Source of the DNA: Echinococcus granulosus
Taxonomy: Eukaryota; Platyhelminthes; Cestoda; Cyclophyllidea; Taeniidae
Direction: 5' to 3'
Assembly: GCF_000524195.1 (NCBI RefSeq)
Contig: NW_020170381.1
Span: 739,678 to 803,677 of the forward strand
DNA: 64,000 nt
The translations under genes were made by a program, and so were the position numbers. Below are positions 10,801 through 22,000 of the stretch, piece after piece. Position 1 is the first letter of the stretch; every line of letters starts with the position of its first letter. The notes under the pieces were generated by a model. It was not told where the DNA came from. It saw only the letters and a program-made list of their open reading frames with translations, and made no database searches.

Positions 10801-13800
10801 GACTTGCCACTTCTACCTCATCCTCCCAAAATAGATTTCCCGCCAGAGCGAATTTCCGATTAACCAAGGCAGAAAAACCGCAATTGCATGAGCGTGTGGG
10901 AGCAGGGCTGGGCGTAGACACGTAGACGTCGATTTCCATGCCCAGTATAGAGGTGGCACACTCACAGATGTTGCAGGAGTCGAAGTTGTGGTCTTTGAAA
11001 AGGTTGAGGAGAGAATCGGAGAGGATGATGTTGACTTTGAGAGCATCACTGCCACGTAATTCATCGAGATCAAAATTGTTGGAATCGGGCTCGGTAGCGA
11101 GTGCAACATAATCGGCCTGACTGTGACCTCGAGAAGAGTGAGAATTAGGGCGCTGTGGAGGATGGGAGGATGAGAGGGGATGGAGTAGGCGGCGAGGTAG
11201 GTGCAGAAAAAGGCCATCGTACTGCCCATTCGTCGGTCCAGAAGCAGGCTCAAAGCCCAGAGTGGGCCGCAAAGTCATGTCCACCTCCCTATATTGGTGC
11301 AACTCCTCCGGTGTGAGTTTGAACTTAGCCGAAAATGGGATTTGCACCGAAGGTGGACACATGAACTGCCATTCCTGAAAATTCAGAAGCACATTCCACA
11401 GCAGGTGGTTTAAAAGATCACCAACAACCGTTTTCAACTTAGCATCTTAAGTCTATTTGTGAAACAGCACTAAGACCGCTTGCTTATTCAACTTGTCAAC
11501 TTCACGTTTAAAAACTTCTGTTGAACACATGCAAGTGTAGCTAATTTAACACATTTTTCAATGCCTCACAATAAACAGTAATGACCATATACAAGGACTA
11601 AATCTAAAAAATACTACTTGGCAATTTACTTTGAAACGATGGGAGCATGTGCGTTGGAATACTTCATTTCAAATGGCAAATGCTCCGATTAAAAGACGAA
11701 ATGTCAAGCTTGTGTGTGCTGTAGGACCGATGTATAAGAGGTAAAGACATCTATGGAAAGCTGATGAATCAACAAGTTGACAGATTAAGTAAGAATCAGG
11801 TGGAAGATGGGAACGGACTGACCCGATGGAAACAAACAATTTCCTGGTCGAAGAGAGGCCGCGCATTATGCAAGATGGACTGGACGATGGCATTGGTGAG
11901 ACTTTGGTTTTGGCACAGATGTGCCTCTTCTTGATACGAGAAGTGCGTCTCACCGGGATGCAACAGCAGTGGCTTGACCTCAGTTGGGCTGGGCTGACAG
12001 GGACCACCACTGCCCACCGAGAGGGTTGTTTCGAGAGAGGACGGCGTGGGGTACATGACAGCCAACTCCGCAGGACCTAGATTACCCAAGCCGCTCGAGT
12101 TCAGGAGATTCCGACCGCTAGTCTGCATTTATAACGAAACATCCCTTTGGCAGTCCAGATTAAAGGCACTCGTCCAGTGGTATAAAATGCTATGATAAGA
12201 ACATTCCTTAAGAACAAAAGATGGAGAATACTGGAAACTACCTACTTTTGTATTAAAGTAAGCGAGCCAATCAAAGTACTTAAGACCCCATATCTTCCCT
12301 AGGTGATACACAACTGCATGTTAAGATTCCCCGATTTTTTTACACAAAGCGTTTGAGTGGATAATAAAATGAAGAAAATAAATATCCAGCCACCCAATTA
12401 CCGTTGCCAGCTTTAAACCAGTGTTAATGACAGACCAAAATTAGACATAAATTTAAACTGCTTTAATGAAAAAAGCATACATGGCGCATTTGGTTACGCA
12501 TCGGACAAGAACCCTTCAAGGGACCCTCTGGTTTGAAATTTGGTCCGTAGAGTTCCTCTTCCAGTGTGTGATGAAAGCTCTCAAGAACATGAGAGTCATG
12601 AGTGTAGATATCTATTGATAGAAGTAAAACCAACTCCTTTGTGCCCTATTTCTCATTTCTCTATGCATCACTTTTGAATAATAACGATGGTATTTGATTT
12701 TACTAACGCATCACATGTAAGATAATCACTCAAACACCTAACCTTTGTCTCGAACAAATAATTAGCACTTAAAACTAACGGAGATATAACGCTTGTTTCC
12801 ATTAGCTAGACGATTAAAATAAATTGCCCATGGCATTCGCTTGACTTCCTAATCAAGGTACACTACTTGATTACCAATAATTCTTTTGCTAACTAAAAAA
12901 CTACAGCCATTATATAGTGGACATGGTTATGGTGAACAGATTACAAGCTAAGTGTTTTACATTTCACGATACCAAGAAAAAATCGACTAACGAGATGATG
13001 AAAGATTAAATCACAGCTCCAAGACGCACGAAAGAAGGCACAAACCTAAATCTTTGGTTGAGTAAGGCTGGTCCTGTTTGTAGCAGGGGTGAAAGGCTCG
13101 ATAAAAATGGTGCCGCTGTTGTTGGAAAACTTGGGAGTCGTTATTGAGACCGTACGCGTCCATAATGACACCAATGGTGCCCCCATACTGATGACCACTT
13201 GGCATTTGCGAGTGACAGTGATGCCTTGGCTGACGTCTGTTCCAACAGTAACATTGAAAAACCATTAAATGCGCGCATTTACAAAACAAATCCAAAAAAA
13301 CAAAGGGTAGGCTGGTATGTCACAAAAATCAGGCGGAAAGGGTTTCGGTAGTCAAAGCACCATAAATTGAGTTTCTTCTCTAAACCCAACAAAAGAATTC
13401 ACGACCAAGCAAATGTGGTGAGATGTCGGACTCACATAAATTCATCGCCAAAAGAGGTGGAGGAGTGTTCAAGAAAATTTACTTGGTCTAGGTAACTCAA
13501 GTGGATTATGGGAGGTCGACGACATTGGTAAACCACCTGTCTGGCGAGCCACGACGTCTCACTGCCTCTTGCTTCGGACTTCACAGTCAAAGGCAGGAGA
13601 GGTTTCGCCTGTTGCGTAGGAGCCTGAGGGATTCGCACCACGCACCGGGGAAGCTTGAAAAAGGCGAATTCGTGTAGATCGTGTTTTCAACGTGAGTTTG
13701 CTTTTGGTCCAAAATTGGTAAAAATGGCATTGTGCCTACCTCTCAAAACACTATTCTCGCCTATTTTGGGAACTAGTATAACAAGTCTACACAATAAGCC

Positions 13801-16509
13801 CGTTTTACCGTTTCGGTGACAAAATTTATCAAAGGTATACCATATCAGCTGCAGCAACATCAAATTACAATACATCAAAAGTTTTTAGCTTGATTATTAA
13901 TTTGTAAAGTATTATAGACAAGATCGGCAATGGCATGGTTTTATTACTGATATTAAATCAAGCAACACTAAATAGTGAGTTAAAATTTACCTTAGAAGTA
14001 ATAGGGGAAACGTGTGTCTCATCCCAATCCATAGGTTTAGGCTTTGAATGAGTAGAGCCACTCTCCTTTGGGTTCATCAGCTGGGAGTTAAATAAGTATG
14101 TTGGTTTCACCGCACCCACATGATGAGCTGCCTGAAGACTCGAAACGGCCACAGCAGCACCAACTGAGGCGGAATGACTGTCACTGACTGCAGTTGATAC
14201 ACCTCCAACACCAAATGTGACTGCGTTATAGGGCTGTGGACTCAATTTTGGCATCAGGGGATCGGTTGAGGAAGGTTGACGTCTTAGTCCTGAAAGAGGC
14301 GCATCACTACTGCTACCACCGCCGTTCCCCAAAGACGTATCGATTTCAGAAATAAAGGGGCAAAGCATTCGTGATACGGAGCCAGAACGCCGATGCAGTG
14401 GTAGGAGGATTTGCGGACTGGAAAAGGCAAATTATGGCACTTCTAAAGCTGCAGTGGTATCCAGTGAGAAAAAAAATAAGCTGACCTAATGAGCATTAAC
14501 CTTATGTGTAGATTGATAGAGGTAGTCCTTCACTGAGGTTATTTACGGTACAGGTAATGAAAATCAAGCTAAAATTAACATGTCTCGTGAATAAGCTGAA
14601 CAAATACAAAAAATAAATAATCCTGGTGCGTCTGTCTGTGAAACGTGCTACAGAACCAAGGATCACATACCGAAAGACTATGCACTTAGCACACGAACAC
14701 TACAGATTGCAACACAATGCCACTCGATTGAGAGTAACATTCTTAGAGTGTAGAAATGAAACCCAATGCATAAAAATTATACGATTTCTTTCCTAAATTA
14801 CTAATACTTTCCGATTCAGCCTACACTAAATGAAAATGCAAGAATTCGGAACGATGCCTTACAGAAGTACCAATTATAAAATGACATTAAGACGTCAGCA
14901 GGTCTGTAAAAACGTAGAATACACCTACCTCTTAGCCTCTGGGTTAGTTTTAAAGACGGTGTCATCAACCGTGGCCTGAGTAAGAAGCCGAGACCTTATG
15001 TGAAGACAGTCTAGTTCAGGTAAAAGAGATCTTTCGAATCGCAATGCTCGTTGAAGTGCTCTAGTGGCCAAGTAGAGTCGTCGTTTGGTGCTGGGCAGTT
15101 GCCTTAGCGGAAGTCGAGGATGCGGAAAACCGTACGATTCAGAGGTAAACTGTCTGGATTTGAGCGGCAGTGTCAACCGCCTGTCTGAACCATCCTGCAA
15201 ATGCTCCGTCAGGGACGTGAGCTTATCCTCAGCTATTAAAACGAAGCATGTTGGGTATCGCACTCTAAAGCCACCTATTTTTAACAAAGGAATAACGATT
15301 ATACAAACTCATGAATTTTGCATGTAAAACGAGAAAATGTGAGCAAAAACCTACCAATGAGAACATTAACAAACTCTGGAAGCTGTTCAGTAGAACCAGC
15401 TGAGGATCTTTTCGAAAAAACATCCGATCTGGAACCCTGCGGCTGTTGTTGAGCGGGAGACGATTTGTTCGGTGTTAAGAAGTCCAGGTAAAAGGAGTTG
15501 CGATGAGCACTAGAGTTCGGATGGCTATAGTTCTCCCCGGGAGACCGCATCGGAAAAAAGCGTTTCCAAGATTCCAATTCCTTATCAACGAATCCGTCGT
15601 TCGTGTAAGCGTGAGACGGGACAACGAGATGAGCAGTGATTCCGTAAGGGGCCAACACAACTAAAAGTGGGCCAAATATGGGTTACCTCGATTAAATAAA
15701 TAAAGATGAGTGCGACTAGTGCGTACCATTAAATCGACCTCCAGATTTCTCACAAAATGACAATATTCGAGACGTGAGAGATTTAAATTTGGGAAAGCGT
15801 CGAATATCCAAACTGGCACAAACAGTGCTTTCACCGTGTAGAAAAAATGAAAAGTTGATGCTATATTGGGTTCTGAAGAAGAAGTAGCAAAAGGGAGAAC
15901 ATCATACTTATCACGAATCGACTGGCTGTTACAAGGCTGAAGAAACCATTTCCCCAAACGAACATACCCTTTTTTCAAAAGGTACCTAAAAGATATGTTA
16001 AATGACCACCACTTACCTTTCTATCACATTGTGCAATGCCTTGAACAGAACACAGCGCGTTTCATAGGTGAGCCCATTACCCCAATTTCCCGATGAACTT
16101 TCCTCCAAATCGGAAGAAATAAGACGATCTCTCGATCTTGTACATGGGTCATCACTTCCGTACCAAAAGACCCAGAGTTCCTTCGAAAAGTTTGAGAAAA
16201 TGTCCGGTTTGTGTGGTTCTGTACTAGCACGTTTTCGTCGGACCCAAGCGCACATCAAATTTTCCCGCAAACAGTTATTGTACGCCGAAAGTAAAGGATC
16301 ATCATATACCGAATAATTTCTATCGTCTTTTGGCCTATAAACACGATAGTGTATCCCACTAAGATCCGTCTAAAAGTAGACATGAAAACGACATACCCAA
16401 ATAAGGAATTAAGACAAATTAACCAATAACTTACAAGTGCAAAAATATTCGTGTGACTATCCTCCAAAGATCTGCCGTCCAACCTAGGATACTGGTCAGT
16501 CATATACAT
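4889..16509 (-). CDS. MED13: Mediator complex subunit 13 (MED13), complete
   Basis: Largest subunit of the Mediator CDK8 kinase module, linking kinase and core Mediator in the nucleus. Twenty exons, in gene order: 16435-16509, 16017-16369, 15687-15985, 15355-15660, 14929-15274, 13991-14417, 13436-13653, 13046-13236, 12481-12611, 11823-12122, 10573-11374, 10124-10350, 9688-9900, 8762-9023, 8216-8589, 7734-8063, 7003-7408, 6253-6782, 5786-6136, 4889-5296. They sum to 6549 bases, 2182 residues (human MED13 has 2174), with phase kept at every junction. Family marks: N-terminal NGLTYETRCVLFKALHNVIE and VRLGKWFLQP; FKDHNFDSCNICEC and CGFSALVNRKF near residues 1005-1050; EGPLTWKAFHQLAGRG near 1245; SYCLSEDLQWLLATCTDQYG and WRLVVGRLGRLGHGELK in the C-terminal domain; QQPLALGYYVSTAPVGPLP and RFVLECYNALSWLSYDP at the end. 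A run of about 16 glycines sits near residue 1861. Introns include a 26-nt and a 31-nt one and one GC-AG intron. Start: first ATG of the first exon, followed by YMTDQYPRLDG. Confidence 0.95.
6412..6475 (+). repeat. CCA/CCG/CCC repeat coding for polyglycine in MED13
   Basis: A run of CCA, CCG and CCC triplets on the plus strand reads as about 16 consecutive glycines on the minus strand. It lies inside MED13 exon 18 between the conserved blocks STEPQSTFRLF and THILVFPTS. Codons are mixed, so this is an old low-complexity loop, not a fresh expansion of one triplet. Confidence 0.85.
8590..8761 (-). other. GC-AG intron of MED13
   Basis: Donor AAAG|GCAAGC and acceptor ATCATAG, phase 1 on both sides. 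No GT donor in the exon end gives phase 1. A frame-correct join (YKDENDLSS) needs the GC donor. Confidence 0.65.
15661..15686 (-). other. 26-nt intron of MED13
   Basis: Donor GTAACC, acceptor CTTTTAG, phase 1, total 26 bases. Read-through meets TAG at its 3' end. Removal gives LYLFNRVVLAPYGITAHLV, which continues the conserved MED13 N-terminal domain (compare the family block ending in CPFGLNGTL). Confidence 0.8.
15986..16016 (-). other. 31-nt intron of MED13
   Basis: Donor GTAAGT, acceptor CTTTTAG, phase 2. Read-through stops at TAA within the donor. Splicing gives NVIERYLLKKGYVRLGKW, matching the conserved N-terminal domain. Confidence 0.85.
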
Positions 16510-17548
16510 TTTGATATTATATGTCTGTGAGCAAAAAAGTCTGACTAAGTACGAGAAAACGAAGCCCAGAAGCTCGAATGGCCGAAACCGCCATTTAAAT
16601 TAGTAGAATAACCCACTAACACAGATACAGTGCACAAGCCAATCAAGTGTATAGCCGAATTGGAGACACAGTATTATCAGTATCTATCATCTCGTTACAT
16701 TGTTCAAACCACTTTATTTTGGTAGACTGGTCTGCTACTGACAAAGTAAACGCCTTATTTTAAATGATTTTTTGCCTAATAGCAGAAATTTTTTTGCAAA
16801 GGTACTGGTCAACTACTTTATTAGCACTACTCGTTCGAGGTAACGCGAAGGCCAAGCTTGTATTCCGCCTTTGGGAGCCGTTGGTGCGTTTGTTTCTATC
16901 CTCGTCCTTTGTGATTCCGTGAGGTCATCTGCTACAAAGTTAATGATTTAGCCCAAACACTATTAGTTTCGAATAAGTTTTAGTTGGATTATGCTTAGGA
17001 TTCACAATATATGACTTATTAAGGTTCTGGTAGTATTTGTGGTTGAGATGGGTTGCTTTCACTGGAGGTATTGCTGTACTTTATACTTTTTTTCTTATTA
17101 CGACCTTCCATACGAGGTCAAAATTTATGAGTAAAGGAAGACATCGTAGATTCTGGTGTCTTTTGTTCTGCTTATTGGGAAAATCTGTTTGAAGTTGTTT
17201 TAGATCTAGTGTGTTCATCAAAATTAGCGTAAGTACCTACATGGTCCACCCATGTATGGATGCAATATTCCGACCCAGTTTTTGAGTCAGCATGTTTAAG
17301 CTTTTGAGATATGTGTTTTCTGAGAAGGGCTTCCTTTCACCCGGCAGGCTTTACCACATTGCTCCCCTTATCGGGGACTTCTATTTGTTTATAGCCATGA
17401 TGTTAGTCAAAAGATCTTAGTTGCTATGAGCCCGTTTCCCATTGCAGTTCTGTCTTTATATTTCATTGTTGGTACATCCGAATGTAAATTACCTTATTCT
17501 ATTTTGAATTCGATTCAGTTTCTCGCGGTTTGACTTTATTCTGTCGAA
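16510..17548. promoter_or_regulatory. Shared upstream region of MED13 and parvin
   Basis: MED13 and parvin start codons face away from each other across these 1039 bases. This is the only room for both promoters. An acceptor-like GATTCAG at about 17515-17521 suggests a 5' UTR splice or leader addition for parvin. No defined promoter motif can be assigned from sequence alone. Confidence 0.4.
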
Positions 17549-19007
17549 ATGAATTCTCCGGGGCTATCGGGAACCGGAAATGAGTCTTTCTTCAGCAAAC
17601 TTGAAACTCTTCGCAGCAGAAATAAGAAAAAATCAAAGAAGGAAGTTGAAGACCTGGCTGCGGAGGGCCGAAAGGCCATGGAGTCAGCCCTTTGTTCACT
17701 GGCAGTAGAAGACCCAGAGAACTACATGTTGGAAGAGGGTCAAGAGCGTTCGATAATCGAACGAGCTTCCATGGAGTCCATGGAAGTGAAGGAGCTTGTT
17801 GCATCTCTAATCTCCTGGATAAACGATGAACTTATCAATCATCGTATTCTTGTCCGAAACATTTCTGATGACCTCTACGATGGGCAAATTTTGCAGAATT
17901 TGGCGGAAAAACTGGCAAACATTAAATTAGAATATCCGGAGGTCACTCAGTCCGAGTTTGGCCAAATGCAGCGTCTAAAGGAGGTTGTTGCTACCATCAA
18001 TCAAATACTTGGCGTTCCAGAGAGTTGGGCAAAGGACCAGTGGTCTGCAGAAATGATTCACGATAAGGACGTCATAGCCATCATTCGTCTCCTTGTTGCC
18101 CTTGCTAAACACTTCAAGGTGGGCATTCGCCTTGCTGATGGAGTATTTCTTACCGTTATTGTTGTCAGGAAGATTAACGGTATTCTCGAATACAGGTATG
18201 AACGCAAGTACTTGACGGAACCGTCGCAATCCGTCCCCGGTATGTGCCTAAGGAAGTCGTCAAATTACTTATCTCTTAATTAATATTACGGTTATTTGCT
18301 TAACCGCATTATTTAGATTTGGGACCTTCATCTCATCCATTGGATTACCTCCCCAATCGCCATCTCGTCCCAAGGTTAATCACTTGTTTTGTTAATGAAC
18401 ATCTACAGAAATTGAATCTTCAGGTCAAGGATCTTACGCATGATGTAAGTTGCACATTCCGTATTAATGTCTTACGAACGCTAGTGTAAATGCATGGTTA
18501 ACTATTTTATGTCCACATGCCCTGCCCGTACACAATATGGAAGTTGCGAAGGTTAGAATGCATTACTGCATGCTTTTAAGAATGTCTCCTGCTCCTCGTG
18601 ACCAAAGCTGATTCTTTTCTAAAGAAAACTGAAATCAAGATAGAAATGAAGTACCTTTAGTTCCTAAAAATGTGCAGTTCTCGGACGGGGTGCGGCTAAT
18701 CCTCTTGATGGGTCTGCTGGAGGGATACTTTGTGCCTCTTCATTGCTACCATCTGCACCCGACAACGGACTCGATGCGGCTGGCTAACGTGCGCCTTGCC
18801 TTTGAGCTGATGCGCGTGGCGGAGCTATCTGAACCGCTGGAGCGTCCTGAGGACATTATACTGGGTGACACGAAGGCCGTTTTGCGCCTCCTTTACGGCC
18901 TCGTCTCGCACTACCAGTACGCGCATGGAGGGGGCGATGCCTTTGCCGACTTGCAGAAGATCACCGAAGATGAGGCACTTGATCGATCCCCTGAATTCAC
19001 CGCCTGA
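17549..19007 (+). CDS. PARVA: Parvin (actopaxin), focal-adhesion protein with two CH domains
   Basis: Three exons, 17549-18239, 18317-18444 and 18678-19007, sum to 1149 bases, 382 residues (human alpha-parvin has 372). The N-terminal region ESFFSKLETLRSRNKKKSK matches the family's conserved basic segment. The first calponin-homology domain covers about residues 85-200 (LISWINDELI, DLYDGQILQNLAEKL, VTQSEFGQMQRL, IIRLLVALAKHF). The second lies at about 260-365 (LITCFVNEHLQKLNL, FSDGVRLILLMGLLEGYFVP, RPEDIILGDTKAVLRLLY). Parvin binds integrin-linked kinase, PINCH, paxillin and F-actin at integrin adhesion sites. The first donor is CCCCG|GTATGT; an earlier GT after EYR breaks phase and was rejected. 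Introns are 77 and 233 nt. Vertebrates have three paralogues; this is probably a single parvin, so the symbol is approximate. Confidence 0.93.
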
Positions 19008-22000
19008 TTTTCTTCTGTCCTTACCATTTCATACCCACAAATTGTCATCCATTTTTCTTCCACTTCTACATTACGAGTTGCCAAATAGTCTTTGAAACTG
19101 CGATACGATATCGGTACTTTGCATTCCTTGTTAATCCCCTTCCCTTGATTTTTCGCTCCTCCGTAAATGGTGTGCTTTAGGTCTTGCTGACTCCATAACT
19201 ATTCGTCAAGTCTCCCAGTGAAGGGGGTCGCATATTTTTTGTTAAATTCACCTCTACAACAATTTACACTTAGCAACTTTCCCCATTCTAATTTTACAAA
19301 AAGTTGCTTTTATTTAGCACTGCTCCCAAGCCAATTTCGCGATGGACAACGGAGCTTCATTCCTTATTAACCGTTATCCGTAAAAATATACGTAACGCTG
19401 ACACGACTAGTGACTGTCGCATGTCTTATTAAGTTGAGCTAGTATGTTTCTATGCCAGTTTGTGCTGATTGCCATAAGATTGGCGAGTGGTTTGATTTCC
19501 ACAAAGATTAGTTTTGGTTTTGGGCGCTGGATAAGTTATGTAAGCAAGCCTTCTGAGCAATGAATCCAAATTCTTAATTTACGACGAAAGAAGTCGGTAA
19601 GTTGGAGGAGCAGAGTCGCGTCGCGTTTCTCTTTAAGTTTGTGGTGACACGTTTTGAAAGCGGGGAAGAGTTACCTAATCTGCTTTGCTCGAACTCGGAT
19701 GTGAAGACAATTCTTAAAAAATTGGCATAACTTTTTGCGGGTTAAAAGGTGGGGAGCTTTTAAAAGTCTAACTTAATGAAGTTTTAATGGTTAGGTTGGG
19801 TTATCAACCATTTTCTAATGCGAAACTATATTGTTCAACTTTTTGGGAAGTCTCGAATACTTTGTTGTGATCATCAGCTGATTAGCGAAGGTGGGATTAT
19901 TTTGAAGATGTTATACCGAATTCTGCATATGCAGGGATGCACGGCAACGTAAATCGAGTTCTAGGTTTGCCGCGTCAGTTGAAGCATTCATTTTATTGCA
20001 CGAATGTCATCCATAAATAGGCAACAAATTATTTTTGCACGAATCATCCCCAGTAAAGATCCTATCTGAATTGTTATTTTGCATCTGGAATTACCTTGAG
20101 TATACAGGCAAAAGGGACCTTCCCGTCGTATTCCCACATTATTACATAAATTCACATTTTTAAATTACAAGTCCAGTTTCCGTGCACCCAGATTGACTGT
20201 GAAGGGGCTTTGGAAGACCTGTTAGAATTAGCTTCACAAAAAGCGAAGCACTAGGCTAGTACCAAACTGAGTAACTCCTGATGATAAGTTTTTACAGCAT
20301 ATTTTGCTGTACTGATCGAAGAAGTTTGACAAAATGCAAACTTTACTACTTCATTCTACCCTCATTTATGATTCTTGGGCTCAGTGCTGCTCGCAGCACA
20401 CCCTTTTTGTGTTCTACATTTATAAACTACGAATTGTTTGCATAGAACGCACTACCTTAGGCGAAATATAACCCATATTTCCAGCAGAAACAATTTTAAG
20501 TCGCATTAAATCGGCGAAACCCTGAAATAAGTGGTACAATGCAACCCAGAGATGCTTAAAATCCGGAGTTTACGCTGCTAGGAGCAGTTTCCAAAGAACA
20601 CCAAGTTTTTTTCTAGGTTATTTGGGAGTAATACTTAGGTAATATTCAACCCTAGGTGATTGTCTCTCTCGTTTTCGGCGCAAACAAATAGTCGCAGTGA
20701 TAACTCAACAGCAGCGCAACGGATCCGGTGGTGGGAACTATGTGTTCGAACATTATTGACAACGGAAGCAGAGTTAAACAGCTACTACCTCGAACTTCTG
20801 TTTACATTAATCCAGGCCGAAATTGAGGCTCATCTCCGTTGATTGACATATCTCATCTTCGTTGAACAGTGTTTTTTTTAACCACTTTACTGTTAAATGT
20901 GCGTTTCCATTTGCCTAGTCTCTTTGAACTGAGAGATAATAGCATTTGTTTGGTTGAATTTTTGAATTTTGCGCCTATCCATATTTACGACTTCGAATAT
21001 AACCACTTTTTCTGTTCAACAATAGGGTCTTAAACTTATACTTATTTTAAAACTTTATATTTCGAAATCATCGTTTGGAAATTACAAAAGTAAACAAAAT
21101 TAATTTATAAAATGCGCCTAATTGTAACTAACTGCGCACTCATTCGCAAGAAATGCACTCACATCATTAGAAGACCCTTGGAGGAAAAGTTGTTAAATGT
21201 GTGCAGCTATGTAAAGAAAAGAGCAAGAAAATTGGAGTTATAAAAAGTTCTGCACAACATATGTCGAGATGCAAGTTGCAAGGTAAAATACACGACACTC
21301 CAGTGGCAGTGATATTCAATCCATGGTAAAGAAAAAGGTCTTCCGTCTCAAAGAATACTTCGATTCATTTCAAGAGGTAGGTTTTGCCGACAGATACAAA
21401 CCCGTTATGCTAATCTCATAGTATCTTCTGAGACTGCTGCAGCTTTATCCACCTGAATTTTGCCGGTTATGCATATTTCCAATTTAGGTCTTTAAAAGCA
21501 GTGCCTGATTGACAACAAAAAATTATGGATAGTGAATGGCTATAAGTTCAATGTGTTCGTGATAATGTAGGCGGTTTTATTTGGGGCTTTTCAGTCAGCC
21601 ATAACGAAAACTTCAATTTTGTCTCCACATTTCATGCCAATGGGCAGTACTAGCCAATCCATTAATTGGAAATCGTTTTATTTACCCTCTGACAGGGCCA
21701 TTCTTTCACTACCTAAATTCGATAGGACCAATGTTATTGTTTAGTGCTTTGCGTAAACTATCTGCAGTTCATTCTAAGCACATGTACCAACTTACTAATC
21801 TAAACATGGTACTGACTCCACCCTATTTTGCATTGCCTTTTCGAAACATATCTGATCCATTCAGACATGTTAAAAGCTGATTTTCCCTTTATACTAGCAT
21901 TTTAATTTATATGAAGCTCACTCGTAGTTGTTCCATCATTCTGGTTGTATTACGCACACCCTTTTATTAGCAGGTATTGTTTGGTGGAGAAAGCAAATGA

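Noticed and set aside
10623..10925. 100-codon plus-strand frame
   Set aside because: Antisense shadow of MED13 exon 11.
12129..13045. A direct join of MED13 exons 8 and 10
   Set aside because: Phases 1 and 0 do not match. A small exon at 12481-12611 (phase 1 to 0, containing SHVLESFHHTLEEEL) resolves it exactly.
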